Source: Dugong dugon
Lineage: Eukaryota; Chordata; Mammalia; Sirenia; Dugongidae
Length of the DNA: 64,000 nucleotides
Direction of reading: 5' to 3'
Assembly (NCBI GenBank): GCA_030035585.1
Contig: CM057474.1
Span: forward strand, 2,598,501 to 2,662,500
Each line of letters starts with the position of its first letter. Positions within the stretch are counted from its first letter, which is position 1. Position numbers and translations under genes: made by a program. Under the pieces are notes generated by a model. That model did no database searches and was not told the DNA's origin. It saw nothing but the letters and a program-made list of their open reading frames with translations. This document shows positions 46,229 through 58,555 of this stretch, piece after piece.

Positions 46229-47449
46229 TAATTTCATCAAGACCCCAGCATTGAAAATCTCATTTAATCTGGGTCACCCTCCTACTGACTCCATTTTCAT
46301 TTCTGTTAGAACCAGATATGTTGGTCCATCACTTTCAAGTACTCTCCAGTCACCACCCATAACCACTTTGCTTTCTGGTCTATCTAGTACACTGGATTTG
46401 TAAATTAGCAACAGGAGATCTCTCCAAAGGTTTATTTTCTCTGCTTTTATATACAGACCATTAAGCACTGCTGGGGGAAAAAATATGTACCAAAATAAAT
46501 CTCCTCTGTGCCAAAATAAACCTCCTCTGTCCAAATTCAGCCAATAACCCTTCCATTTGTCCACATCTGAGAATTTCATCAGCCCTTCACCATAGCACTG
46601 TCTCCATAACTTCAACTTTTTCTCCTATTTCTCCCTTCCATCCCTATTCCCATGCATACCTCCATGCTCTCCCTTGATAAAGGAGAATTTATCTATAAAT
46701 TATAGTGAATATAAAAATCATCTAGCAGTAATTCCCTCACCTTCCTTCGTCCACACACTAATTAATCTATCTTCATATACCACCTTACCTCTTTATCTCA
46801 GTGAAAGAGGTGCCTCGGTTTCTGTTAAAAGTAATTCTGAATTTCAGTAAAACTCCAGATGTCCTTCTAGGACATTGGTTTCTCCAGTATTTTTATCCCT
46901 TTCTTTGGTTTCTTGCCTTCAGTGTGTAATCATCTTTCTATTGTGTTTAAAAAAACAAAAACCCTCTAAACATTTATTTTCTTCTGTATAGTATCCTATC
47001 TTTCTCCTTCAGAATTGTTTCCCAAGGGGAAAATATTCTCCCCGTATTGTATGCTTTCCTTCATATCCCATCAATTTCTGGTTATATTTTCACTTGGATT
47101 CTGTCTCCACAACTTTGCTACATCTGCTTTCAATGTGGTCACAAGTTGTTGTCCAGGTGTCACTTGGAGCAGACACTTCAGAGCACTTACTTCACCAGAC
47201 TTCTGTGTGCCATCTAGCTGACTGAGGTCTCTTTCTTCCCTTAGCCTTGCTGATACTGCTCTTTGCCATATTTTTCCCTAGTATTCTGGCCACTTCTTCT
47301 CAGTCTTTGTTCTTAGACCTTTCCCCCTCCCTCTGATTTCACATTAAGAAGTTAAGAATTTTAGTACTATGAATTTTTACAATATTTCCTAATATTCTAA
47401 TACGAAAAGTGAATATGGTTATTTCCTTCTGAAAATCCTTCAGCCTATT
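46229..47449. other. No recognised feature
   Basis: About 1.2 kb of pyrimidine-rich sequence. A small tandem (CCAAAATAAA-[T/C]-CTCCTCTGT twice) lies near 46490-46530. A 113-codon minus-strand frame (46274-46615) has no family resemblance. An old decayed repeat is possible. Confidence 0.3.
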
Positions 47450-47523
47450 GATTTGGTGAAATGACAGCTTGCCGAGTATGTGAACTGATTTGGTGAAATG
47501 ACAGCTTGCCGAGTATGTGAACT
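47450..47523 (+). repeat. Perfect 37-bp tandem duplication
   Basis: Unit GATTTGGTGAAATGACAGCT plus TGCCGAGTATGTGAACT at 47450-47486 and 47487-47523, identical, followed by a further GATTTG. The absence of any difference suggests a recent event. Confidence 0.97.
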
Positions 47524-48482
47524 GATTTGCTTTGCACAGGAGCTTATACTAAGGGAAATAAAGCCTCTATTCTTCAAATGTGTCCTGAGAGAAAGTTATG
47601 TAAAAATCTTAATAGCAATATAATCAGACTATGACCATACAATTGTGCCGTAAAGAATACCAGTCATGGATATAATCATAGAAAATTGCCGGACAATTGG
47701 AACGTTAAAATGCATCAATCATAGATACAATCATACAAATGACAACAGTCAGTAGTAAAACTTAAAGCAATTACAACTTTTTAAGGAATTATTATGCGGG
47801 AAAATTATTTAAATAGCAATACTGTATTTCTAACTTTTAAATAAATTCAAAAGAGTGTCTGTGATACGTGGTGATCCATGCCTCGCTAGCAGAAGGGCAC
47901 TTCTGTGATGACCTCCAATTTCTTTCAATGTCCTGGCCACTTAGCCATCAATGCATTTGAATGTCAAATCTCAACCCCAAAGAAAAGGCAGCTCCCAAGA
48001 TATAGAAAATAATGAATGCGCCCTGGTGTTAAAAATCGCAACAGCCTTCTATTCCAAAAATCCTGTATAAATTCTGTAAGATGATGACCTAAAATTTTCC
48101 AAATATTCTTCAACCACATTTAGTTTTGAACATATTACATGTGTACCAATTCCTTCTCAAAATCATAACACATGTAAATAATTAGTTTTTAAAAATGACT
48201 CTCTAGCTGGTGCAAATAGATGCAAGAGATTTTAATAACACTGTGCATGGAAAGAAAAAACAACTTCACATAAAACTAAATGGCCAGAAGCTGACAAAGA
48301 AAAAAAAAAGTAAATTGCTCACCTTTCATGTTTGAGAATATGCCTCACTTGTATTTTTTTCTTTTTTTAAATTTTATTTTTTTTCCTCATCTTTCCTATT
48401 CATAAATGTCATAAAAACTGACATGTCTAATTCAACCCTTCTTACTGTTGAAGGAAATAGAAATTTTCTTCTGTTGAAATTT
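47524..48482. other. No recognised feature
   Basis: AT-rich; a loose internal similarity (CATGGATATAATCATAG and CATAGATACAATCATAC, about 50 bp apart). Poly(T) patches near 48360-48390. Confidence 0.3.
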
Positions 48483-48693
48483 AAAAAAAAAAAATGCAAA
48501 CCAGTTGACGTCCAGTTATCCCAACTTAGGGGGACCCCATGTGTCTCAGAGTAGAACCGCGCTCCACGGGGTTTTCAAGGCTGTGATCTTTTGGAAGCAG
48601 ATCATCAGGCCTTTGTTCTGAGGTGTTTCTGGGTGAGTCCAAACCTCCAACCTTTTGGTTAGCAGCTGAGCGTTTGTGTCACTCAGGAACTTC
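48483..48693 (-). mobile_element. AfroSINE, third form, diverged
   Basis: AGTAGAACCGCGCTCCACGG, GGAAGCAGATCATCAGGCC, GGTGAGTCCAAACCTCCAAC and TTTTGGTTAGCAGCTGAGCG. Confidence 0.85.
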
Positions 48694-49140
48694 TCTGATG
48701 AAACCACTCAGTGCAAAATTGCAAGAGGCACATTCTGAGGCAGATAGTCTTTTGGTGTCAGGTACCCTCCACTGCTGAAAACTACCAAACCCCACTCCAG
48801 GGCTTTCACCAGGCAGTGGGCCCCATCCTGCAGAGAAGTTGATTCATTCTTCTATTCTTCCAACCTCTGGCCTCAACACCAGTACTGTGACTAAATATGC
48901 TAATAATACTTAGATCTTTAGAAGATTCACTGGGTTTAAAACTAGAGGAAAGTAAGAAGACATGAAGAATATTATTAGCTTAGAGACAACAGACCCTATA
49001 GAACACTACCTCAGCATACAAGCTACACCAAACTTCTCAAAAATTACTGTCCAAACACAAAGCCTACAAAATAACCAATTAGATGTTTATTTGAATCAGC
49101 ACATATACTCTTTTAAGATAAAAATACCTATGGAAGATTG
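48694..49140. other. No recognised feature
   Basis: Mixed composition, probably unique. Confidence 0.3.
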
Positions 49141-49273
49141 GCTGCTAACCAAAAGGTCAGCAGTTCGAAACCACCAGTTGCTCATTGGAAATCCCATGGG
49201 GCAGTTCTACTCCGTCCTATGGGGTTGCTATGAGTCAGAATTAACTTGATGGCAATGGGTTTGGTTTGGTTGG
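49141..49273 (+). mobile_element. AfroSINE, short form, 5'-truncated
   Basis: GCTGCTAACCAAAAGGTCAG, GGGGCAGTTCTACTCCGTCC, and tail GCTATGAGTCAGAATTAAC, then GGTTTGGTTTGGTT. The head is missing. It ends about 20 bp from the Tigger1 TA. Confidence 0.93.
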
Positions 49274-50532
49274 CTATCAAAAATTTAAAGTACAGGCATA
49301 CATCGTTTTACTGTGCTTCGCCTCATTGCGCTTCACAGATATTGCGCTTTTTACAAATTGAAGGTTTGTGGCAACCCTGCATCAAGCAAGTCTGTCGGTG
49401 CCATTTTTCCTACATCATGTGTTCACTGCGTGCCTCTGTGTCACATCTGGTAATTCTAACAATATTTCAAACATTTTCATTATTATTATACGTTATGGTG
49501 ATCTGTGATCAGTGATCTTTGATATTTCTACTGTAAATGTTTTGGGGCACCAAGAACCACGCCCATATAAGACAGTGAACTTAATCGATAAATGTGTGTG
49601 TTGTGACTGCTCCACCCACTCCCATTCCCCTGTCTCTCTGTCTCCTTGGGTTTCCCTGAAATATGACAATATTGGAATTCGGCCAATGAATAACCCTACA
49701 ATGCCCTCTAAGTGTTCAACAGAAAGGAAGAGCCACACGTCTCTCACTTTAAACCAAAAGCTGGAAATGATTAACCTTAGTGAGGAAGGCATGTCGAAGG
49801 CCAAGACAGGCCAAAAGCTAGGCCTCTTGCGCCAAACAGTTAGCCAAGTTGTGAATGCAAATAAAAAGTTCTTGAAAGAAATTAAAAGTGCTACTCCGGT
49901 GAACACATGAATGATAAGAAAGCGATAAACAGCCTTAATGCTGATAAGGAGAAAGTTTTAGTGGTCTGGAGAGAAGATCAAACCAGTCACATTATTCCCT
50001 TAAGCCAAAACCTAATCCAGAGCAAAAGCCCTAACTCTCTTCAACTCTGTGAAGGCTGAGAGAGGTGAGGAAGCTGCAGAAAAAATGTTTGAAGCCAGCA
50101 CAGGTTGGTACATGAGGTTTCAAGAAGCCGTCTCCATAACATAAAAGTGCAAGGTGAAGCAGTGCTGATGGAGAAGCTACAGCAAGTTATCCAGAAGATC
50201 TAGCTAAATGATGAAGTGGCTAAACTAAACAGCAGATTTTCAGTGTAGATGAAACAGACTTACATTGGAAGAAAATGCCATCTAGGACTTCCATAGCTAG
50301 AAAGGAGAAGTCAATGCCTGGCTTCAAAGCTTCAAAGGACAGGCTGACTCTCTTGTTAGGGGCTAATGCAGCTGGTGACTTTAAGATGAAGCCAATCATT
50401 TACCATTCCAAAAATCCTAGGGCCCTTAAGAATTATGCTAAATCTACTTTGCCTGTGCTCTATAAATGGAACAAAGCCTGGATGACAGCACATCTGTTTA
50501 TAACATGGCTTACTGAATATTTTAAGCACGCT

Positions 50533-50598
50533 ATAGGTTTCACTGTGAGTCAGAATCAACTTGACAGTAATGGGTTTATTTATTTATTTATTTTTTTG
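50533..50598 (+). mobile_element. AfroSINE 3' fragment inserted in Tigger1
   Basis: CACTGTGAGTCAGAATCAAC, TTGACAGTAATGGG, then a (TTTA)n/T-rich end. It interrupts the Tigger1 text between TTTTAAGCACGC and TGAGACCTACTGC. Confidence 0.85.
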
Positions 50599-50645
50599 GC
50601 TGAGACCTACTGCTCAGAAAAAGTTTCCTTTCAAAATATTACTGC

Positions 50646-51396
50646 TGTAAAAATGGCTTGGGGGCAGTATCTGACCCCCTCTAACTTCACAAACGGGAAG
50701 GAGAACCAAGATCAACAGCCTAAGGCTGATTGATTCCTATGAGGTGAAGGTCAGACACACCTCCTCTCCGCCATCTTTACCAATTCTGACACCAAGCATC
50801 CCTCCCACAGCACTCTCTACTGGGTTCGATAATTCATTGCAATGGCCACACAGAACTCACAGACCATACTCAAAATTATGGGGCTTATTAGGGAAGTAAC
50901 AGCTATAATTCAGGCTCAATTACACTCAGGATACAATTCTTCCAACAGGGTAGACTCTTCCCAGACATGCTTGCAAGCATGCCTACCCCGGCACTCAGTC
51001 TCTGCCCAAAGGCACTCAGCTTTCTCTCTCCATGGGTTGGGAAACACACCACGCTATCTCCTGCTGCTGGGTCTCTGCCACCGCTTCTCACCATCTTCAG
51101 GATTATAGCTCTTTCTCTTTCTCTCTCTCTCTCTCTCTGTCTCCTGCTTCTAGGAGCCTCTCAGCACAGGGATACTGGGTCCAAAGGACGCATGCTCCAC
51201 TCCTGGCTATTCTTCCTTGGTGGCGGTGGACTCCTCCTCCTCTCTGCTCTGGAATTGGCTCGCCTATAAGGCAAAACTGACCAATCCCCTTGGTGGGCCA
51301 CAGTTACCCTATCACACAGTCCTGCCCAATCACCTGGGTAGGAGTTACAAGACCATGGCTAGAAAGGCCACAGAAAAGTAATCAGTCTCACTGTAG
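50646..51396. mobile_element. Class I-type ERV LTR inserted in Tigger1
   Basis: About 750 bp splitting Tigger1 text between ATATTACTGC and CTGCTCATTGACAATGC; CTGC repeats on both sides (50642-50645 and 51397-51400), consistent with a 4-bp target duplication. Starts TGTAAAAATGG and contains GGCCACACAGAACTCACAGA and a CT-rich run near 51113-51140. The right terminus is not a clean CA, so the boundary is uncertain by a few bases. The LTR is solitary; no internal retroviral coding sequence remains. Family not assigned. Confidence 0.7.
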
Positions 51397-52456
51397 CTGC
51401 TCATTGACAATGCAACTGGTCATCCAAGAGCTCTGATGGAGATGTACAAGGAGATTAATGCTGTTTTCGTGCCTGCTAACAACCATTCTGCAGCCCGTGG
51501 ATTAAGGAGTAATTTCAACTTTCAAGTCTAATTATTTAAGAAATACATTTCATAAGGCTGTGGCTGCCATAGACAGTGGTTCCTCTGATGGATCTGGACA
51601 AAGTAAACTGAAAACCTCCTGGAAAGGATTCACCATTTTAGATGCCACTAAGACCATTCGTGATTCATGGCAGGAGGTCAAAATATCAACATTAACAGGA
51701 GTTTGGAAGAAGTTGATTCCAACCCTCATGGATGACGTTGGTGGGTTCTAGACTTCAGCGGAGGAAGTAACTGCAGATGTGGAAATAGCAAGAGAATTAG
51801 AATTAGAAGTGGAGCCTGAAGATATGACTGAATTGCTGCAATCTCATGATAAAACTTTAACGAATGAGGAGTTGCTTCTTATGGACGAGCAAAGAAACTG
51901 GTTTCTCGACGGAATGTAGTCCTGGTGAAGATGCTGTGAACATTGTTGACATGACAACAAAAGATTTAGAATATTACAGAAAGTTAGTTGATTAAAGCAG
52001 CAGCAGGGTTTGAGAGGACTGACTCCAATTTTGAAAGCAGTTCTGCTGTGGGTAAAATGCTATTAAATAGCATCGCATGCTACAGAGAAATCTTTCGTAA
52101 GAGTCAATTAATTTGGCAAACTTCAATGTTGTCTTACTTTAAGAAATTGCCACAGCCACCCCAACCTCAGCAACCATCACCCTGATCAGTCAGCAGCCAT
52201 CAACTTCGAGGTAAGACCCTCCAGCAGCAAAAAGATTATGATTTGCTGATGGTTAGCATTTTTTTAGCAATAAAGTATTTTTTAATTAAGGTATGTACAT
52301 TGTTTTTTTAGACATAATGCTATTGCACACTTAATATTGACTACAGTACAGTGTTAACATAAATTTATATGCACCGGGTAACCAAAAAAATTGTGTGACT
52401 TGCATTATTGTGGGGGTCTGGAACCAAACTCACAATATCTCCAAGGTACGCCTGTA

Positions 52457-53302
52457 TTTCATTTTTACTCATCAAGACATCTAGCAAAGTATCTAAAGCT
52501 GCCAAGAGATGGAGTAACTTTCCCTAAGAATATGTAATTGAGTTTTTCACCCAAGAGGAAAGGAGAGTTGTATGTGGAATATTACAGGGGAGGAAGAATC
52601 ATAACTAAACTGTCCCATGGGTACAAGCTTACAACCACTGGGACAGAGGATCACCCAGAAGTAGAATAAATGGGCTGAATGGGACATGGAAGGTTGCCAA
52701 ACACAGACACAGCTTTGGTCAAGATAATTCCTGGCACCAATCCTGCATCAAGCAGTAATCTAAAAATGTGTGTTTTCTCCTCTTTCTCACGTCTCCTACT
52801 CCAGTTGAACCCTATTTCCAGCGTCTAAACTCAAGCTTTCACTCTCATTGTTAGTTCAGCTACACTGAAAGCTAAATGGCCTTTCTTGATCTACCTTGAG
52901 ATAGTTCTACTACCTGTAGCGCATAAGTGAATATACAAGTCGTTTTGGACAACCAAATTATTAGTAAAACCTTGTTTTAAGTTCTACACCACCAGAAAGA
53001 AATTCATTCAGCTATGATTTTAATTTCAAAAGGAAATATTAAAAACATAAACAGACTTGAGGTATTTTGCCTTAGAAAATTAAAGTCCTATTCAGTAAAA
53101 AAATGAGACAGCAAGAATATCTAAAGCTTGGGACTTGGAAATGGAAATTCTTCAAAGGCCCTCAACTCAAAGAGGAAAATTCACTCATTTTCCCCTTTCC
53201 CGGAATACTGGTGTTGTAATTTATTTAATGTCACTAAACGAGCTTGTCAGCAAATGTAATAATACATCCAACCTTTATCAAGCCTTTTTTTTTTTTTTAA
53301 TG
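52457..53302. other. No recognised feature
   Basis: Mixed composition, probably unique; ends in a T14 run at about 53285. Confidence 0.3.
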
Positions 53303-53510
53303 TGCCAGGCACTTTACCAAATGTTTTCAATATATTATCTCATTTAATCCTTCCAACAACCCTTTTGAGTATGCCTCATTTTCCCTGTTTTACAGATTAG
53401 GAAATTGAAGCTTGGAAAGAGTGGATACAAAGAGTTATTAGAAAAAAGTAGAATGAAAATATACATCTGTCTGACTGCAAAGCCTGCATGATTACCCTTT
53501 ACCAAAAATG
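53303..53510 (+). mobile_element. MIR SINE
   Basis: GTGCCAGGCACTTTACCAAA, TATTATCTCATTTAATCCTT, CCAACAACCCTTTTGAGTAT, CTGTTTTACAGATTAGGAAA: standard MIR core and 3' half. Confidence 0.85.
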
Positions 53511-53689
53511 CCCTCCATAAATAACTGTGCTAGATCAGCTTAGCTCTTAAGGAAAAGAAATCAACTTTCAAGGGTACATTGCAATATAATTAAATGCTAA
53601 TCGTTAGTAATTTTTACTAATTACTAATTTGCAATAATGGTTGAATTACATAAATAGTTAAAATTAATAAAATTAGTATTTTATTAATG

Positions 53690-54010
53690 TTAAGTTTTCT
53701 GATTTTCATAAATGTACTATAGTTATGTAAGATAATTTCCCTGTTCTTAGAAATACACACTGAAGTATTTAGGGGTAATAGAACACTATGTCCGATATTT
53801 ACTACAAAGAGATCAAAAACTCAACACACACACTCAAACTAACACACACATATATATGAAGACAAAGAGATAGAGAGACAGAAGCAATGATAAAACAAAA
53901 GCAAATGGGGCGCAGTATAAACAAATGTGAATAAACAAAACATACATAGGAGTTTTTTGCAGAGTGTTTCTATTTTGAAATTGTATCAAATTATATCAAA
54001 ATAAAAAGTG
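53690..54010 (+). mobile_element. L1M 3' end
   Basis: CCCTGTTCTTAGAAATACAC, ACTGAAGTATTTAGGGGTAA, ATGATAAAACAAAAGCAAAT and ATATCAAAATAAAAAG: the typical 3' terminus of a mid-age L1M family. Confidence 0.75.
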
Positions 54011-54925
54011 GCAAGTAAATAAAATAAAATAAGGTAAACAAGAAGAAAATAATCCATTGATTGATAAAAACTTCATAATTAAATATTCTAAGGAAAGAAA
54101 AGAACAAATTCAATTGCTTTAACGTCTTTATTATTTGAAGAAAGAATACTATGTATTCCCTGCAGCATATTTCCAGGGGCTTTATAGTTGATTAGTATTT
54201 TTTTTTTAATTGCAAAGAATCTCCCAGAGTCCTGTATAATAAGATTAGATTAATACTTTAAGAGTTTATTAACTTATGCTCAACTAATCTTGAATTACAA
54301 TGTAAATCCCCTGAATGGATATTGATAGTCATATAAATTCATTCCCACTGTATTTTAAATATTCCTCCTTGATATACTGCAGTTGTTAATCCCATGTGTT
54401 GTAGACCATTGCTGATATTTTAACTAGAGTGCAAAGAATATGGATTCTATTAGCTCTGAATGAAACCCTGCTTCCAGAAAAAGACTCAAGACGAGAAAAG
54501 GCAAGAAAGCTAAAACCAAAGACAATTTTCCAAAATGTGAACAAAATATATAAACATAAACGTGTTCAGATATACCACAATGTGCCGCTAGTAAAGTACA
54601 TCTAAGTGTATTTTCCACAATATTTTTTAAAATAGTGGGACAAATGTAATTCTTTCATTAATAAGTCACATGAATACTATGGTGGTAATATGTTCTTAAC
54701 ATCTCTATTGAGGAAACCCAGAGAACAGCTAGGGTGTTCATCACAGAGTTTAGTTCAGCTCTGGTCCATCTTGCTATAAATAAAATGTCTGGTGAGGCAA
54801 TAATAAAACAATGAATGATACATACTGTAATTTAATCATAAAAAAGATAGTAAAATTTTTAAAATCCTAGTGATATAAACACCAAAGTCAATGTAAGAAG
54901 CGTTGACCTAGCATTTAAAGCTACA
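54011..54925. other. AT-rich, no recognised feature
   Basis: Nothing recognised. Confidence 0.3.
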
Positions 54926-54980
54926 TGGTGTTGCTATGAGTCGGAACTGACTTGGCAGCTCCTAACGACCACAACAACGA
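54926..54980 (+). mobile_element. RTE LINE 3' tail fragment
   Basis: GTTGCTATGAGTCGGAACTG, CTCCTAACGACCACAACAAC: RTE-type terminus. Confidence 0.7.
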
Positions 54981-55009
54981 CATGTTAGTGAAGCCATACC
55001 AGTGTAGGG

Positions 55010-55268
55010 TGTCTCGTAAATCTAATCACTTCTGAGCAATAAGAAGAACGTATGAGGCGCAGAGGTGTGCACACATGCGGAAGACAGATGCAAGCTCACC
55101 AGGAACCAAGGGAAGCCCAGGGCTACCGACAAGAAAGGAATCGACACTGCCCCTGCCCTAATTCGGACTTTTAGCCTCTAGAACGGTGAGAAAATAAATT
55201 TCTGTTCTTTTAAGCCACCCACTGTTGGTATTTGTTATATTCACAGTAACACTAGGGAACTAAGACAC
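55010..55268 (+). mobile_element. MLT1-type LTR, 3' part
   Basis: AATTCGGACTTTTAGCCTCT, AATAAATTTCTGTTCTTTTA, AGCCACCCACTGTTGGTATT and an end ACTAGGGAACTAAGACA. Confidence 0.8.
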
Positions 55269-56160
55269 TTGGGAACATTTTAAACCTCGCTAGCCTTGCT
55301 CTTCCATAAAACCGTCTTATGTTAGAATTCTTTCAATTTCGAAATGGGTTCTAATATAGATACGCCATAGAAACAATAACAAGAAGATAATGTTAAAGCC
55401 AGTACTGTTGGGTTGCTATGAGCAGAAACTGCTAAAATTAACTTAAACAAAAATAAAATTGAGACAAGGAAAGACAAGACATTTCAACAATTCTAAGTTG
55501 ATGGTAACCAGAACTGGGAAATCCAAGAACAAAGCTTGTTTCTCTTTCTATCTCAGTCTATCTGTCTCTCTTTCCTTTAGATGTTATACTTTCATCCCTT
55601 CTTCTCTGTGTTTGTCCACTTCATTTATTATTATTACTATTATTATTATTATTTCTCTGCGGTTGGCCTTTCTCTTCTTTTCCATGACATAACCAAGCAT
55701 GGTTACATCAGCCTCATCCCAACATGACCTCATTGACTGAATAGCCAACTAAAGTTTTGGACCTCAAATCCAAATCCAAGGAGAGATTAAGCCTTGTCTG
55801 ACCATCGGTTGTCATGCATGCTCATGGCCCCATCATCAGGGCTTTGGAAGCACACTTGCTGATGGTCAGGTTCTCCCAAAAACAGTACTGGAAGGGAGAG
55901 AGTAATGATAAATTCTTCTGTCTTTTAAGGCATGATCCTGAATTAAGATACAATTAAATGATTTTCAGCACTTCCTGTGGCATTTTTATTTGTAAGGGGA
56001 GAATTTTGCAAGTTTTGTAGATTTGTAGGATTACCACTAATAGGTGATTGATGTTGGCTGCCCACAGATGTAAGGTCTCAAATTTCAGGGATGCCCATCC
56101 TAGGCAAAATAAAACAAATGACAAAGAAGGGAAACTATCTGCAGTGTATATCATAGCTAA
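55269..56160. other. No recognised feature
   Basis: Includes an ATT/ACT trinucleotide patch at about 55622-55650. Otherwise unremarkable. Confidence 0.3.
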
Positions 56161-56164
56161 GGGA

Positions 56165-56616
56165 TTATTACACCTAATATTTAAAGAGCATTTTAAATTG
56201 CAAGGGAAAAATACTAAAACTCAATAAATAAGCACTAAAGGTGTAAATAAAGAGTTTACAAGAGACACAAAAAACGTAAATGGCCTTTTTTAGACATGAA
56301 AAAACATATAACTTCACTCATGATAAAAGAAATGCATGTCAAAATTACACTGAGGTTCCCTATTTCCTTACCAGATTGACAAAAACTCACAAGTTTAAAA
56401 GCAGACTTCTTGCAGGTTGTGAGAGATAGCGCTTACATACATTACTGGTAGGAATAACATACAGATGAGCCTCCTTGGGGAGAATTTGACAGTATCTAAC
56501 AAAATTTCATGTTTGCCCTTTGGCCTAATGATTCCACTTTAGAATTTTACTCTTAAGATACAATTATGAAAATACACTATAAGGAGGATTTATTCAGCAA
56601 ATGACTATTTACTACA
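56165..56616 (+). mobile_element. Ancient L1M remnant, left part
   Basis: Sense ORF2 end and 3' UTR text of an old L1: AACTTCACTCATGATAAAAG, AAATGCATGTCAAAATTACA, TACATTACTGGTAGGAATAA, AATGATTCCACTTTAGAATT. Continues at 58111. Confidence 0.65.
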
Positions 56617-58110
56617 AAATGAATATACAAATAATCCAATTAAAAAATGGGCAAAGGACATGAACAGCCACTTCACTAAAGAAGACATTCAGGTGGCTAA
56701 TAGACACCTTGAGGAAATGCTCGAGATCATATTAGAGAAATGCAAATCAAAACTACAATGAGATACCATCTCACCGCAACCTTACTGGCATGAATCAAAA
56801 AAAACAAACATAACAAATGTTGGAGAGGCTGTGGGGAGAAGAGATTGGAACTTCTATTCACTACTGGTGGGAATGCAAAATGGTACATCCATTTTGGAAA
56901 ACAATATGACACTTCCTTAAAAAGCTAGAAATAGAAATTCCATAGGATCCAGCAATCCCACTCCTAGGAATATATCCTAGAGATATAAGAGCCATCATAC
57001 GAATAGACATATGCACACCCATGGTCATTGCAGCATTATTCACAATAGCAAAAAGATGGAAACAGTGTAAATGTCCAGTAACAGATGAATGGATAAACAA
57101 ACTATGGTACATGTACACAATTAAATACTACACAACGATAAAGAACAATGATGAATCTGCGAAACATCTCACAACATGGATGAATCTGGAGGGCATTATG
57201 CTGAGTGAAATAAGCCAATCATAAATGGGCACATATTGTATGAGACCACTACTATAAGAACCCATGAAAAGGTTTACACAAAGAAAGAAATAATCTTTGA
57301 TGGTTACAAGGGAGAGGAGGGGTGGGGAGTGAAAAACACTAACTATATAATAGATAAATGGCAACTTTGGTGAAGTGTAAGACAATACACAGTACTGGAG
57401 AAGTCAGCACAAGGTGACCAAGGCAAAGTCATAGAAGCTTCACAGACACATCCAAATGCCCTGAGAGACCGAGCTACTGGACTGAGGGCTGGGGACCATG
57501 TTCTCAGGGAACATCTAGTTCATTTGGCATAACATAGTCTATAACGAAAATGTTCTACATCTGACTATGGTGAGTCAGCCATCTAAAATACTTCCACTGA
57601 TCCCATTCCTACTGGAGAAAATGAGAATGAAGAAGAACAAAGACACAAGGGAAAGATTAGTCCAAAGGAATAATGGACCACAACTACCACGACCTCCACC
57701 AGACTGAACCCAGAACAACTACATGGTGCCTGGTTACCACTATCGACTGCTCTGGCAAGGATCCCAATAGAGTGTCTCGGACAGAGCAGGAGAAAAAGGC
57801 AGAACAGAGACTGGAGACTGAAGAAACCCCAAAATTATGGCCCCCTGACACCCTTTTAATTCAGTACTGAAGTCACTCCTGAGGTTCACCCTTCAGCCAA
57901 AGATTAGACAGGTCTGTAGGGCCAACAATAACACGTGTGAGGATCGTGCTTCATAGTTCAATCATCTGTATGAGACTAACGGACAACCAGCACAAAGCAA
58001 AGATGAGAAGGCAGGAAGGGACAGGAAAGCTAGATGAATAGCGACAAGGATCCTGGGGTGGAGAAGAGGAGAGTATTGACACACCGCAGGGCCAAAAGAA
58101 AAGAAAAGAA
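56617..58110 (+). mobile_element. 5'-truncated L1, nested in ancient L1M
   Basis: ORF2 end (AAAAATGGGCAAAGGACATG, CTACTGGTGGGAATGCAAAA, CCACTCCTAGGAATATATCC) plus a 3' UTR related to L1-A and L1-B but clearly diverged (TAATGGACCACAACTACCAC, GGGGACCATGTTCTCAGGGA). Its last 200 bp differ from both, so it is another, older subfamily. Ends in (AAAAG)n. Flanking texts AAAATGAATATACA and AAAATGAAGTAATATACA may be a decayed target duplication. Confidence 0.85.
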
Positions 58111-58330
58111 AATGAAGTAATATACAGCATTAAACAAAATATGAAGAAAATTTCTCCACGTAATATGTTATTAAGTAAAAAAAATAAAGTTCAATAAAGT
58201 ACATATGGTATACTTTTGGGAGGGAGCAAAATGAATGAGAAGGAATATTTACATAGATGTTTTCTTAATTTTGCAAAATTAAATACAGGAAGTGAAAACC
58301 AGAAACGAATGAAAACTGACCACCTGCACG
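58111..58330 (+). mobile_element. Ancient L1M remnant, right part
   Basis: TATGTTATTAAGTAAAAAAA, AAAGTACATATGGTATAC and AGGAATATTTACATAGATG continue the old L1 3' UTR interrupted at 56616. Confidence 0.5.
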
Positions 58331-58555
58331 GAGTAGGCAACATCGGCACTGAAGTGATGGAGAAAAAAAAAACTAAAGTTTCTCGGAGAAATGCTGACTC
58401 CAGAACTATGGCGGGAAATTCTTCTTGTGACAGAAGGTAAAGGAATTTCTCGAAAAATATGGGGACATGTCAAAAGGCATTAGGAGCAAGCTTGAAGAGG
58501 CTCTCAATAGCCAAATACGAGACAATTTGAGTATTAATATGATCAAAACATAAAA

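Larger units (their letters stand above)
49699..52185 (+). pseudogene. Tigger1 transposase pseudogene
   Basis: Starts at the ATG at 49699 ([20 protein letters not shown]), the CENP-B/pogo N-terminal DNA-binding helix-turn-helix ([39 protein letters not shown]). A TGA ends this frame at 49908-49910. Further pieces of the DDE transposase are open at 50275-50530 ([20 protein letters not shown]), 51560-51751 (KGFTILDATKTIRDSWQEVK) and 51988-52185. Frameshifts, stops and the two insertions separate them. Inactive, as expected for a family that stopped moving early in placental history. Confidence 0.9.
49293..52454 (+). mobile_element. Tigger1 DNA transposon, with two internal insertions
   Basis: Pogo-type Tc1/mariner transposon moved by a CENP-B-like transposase. 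Left end CAGGCATACATCGTTTTAC, right end AAGGTACGCCTG, TA at 49291-49292 and 52455-52456. It is recognisable along its whole length as Tigger1 (GGTTTGTGGCAACCCTGC, TTGATATTTCTACTGTAA, CACTTAATATTGACTACAG). It is about 3.16 kb against 2.4 kb for the family; the excess is the SINE fragment at 50533-50598 and the LTR at about 50646-51396. Confidence 0.95.

Noticed and set aside
46274-46615. 113-codon minus-strand frame
   Set aside because: No recognised domain, no splice or promoter context, and it spans a small tandem repeat.
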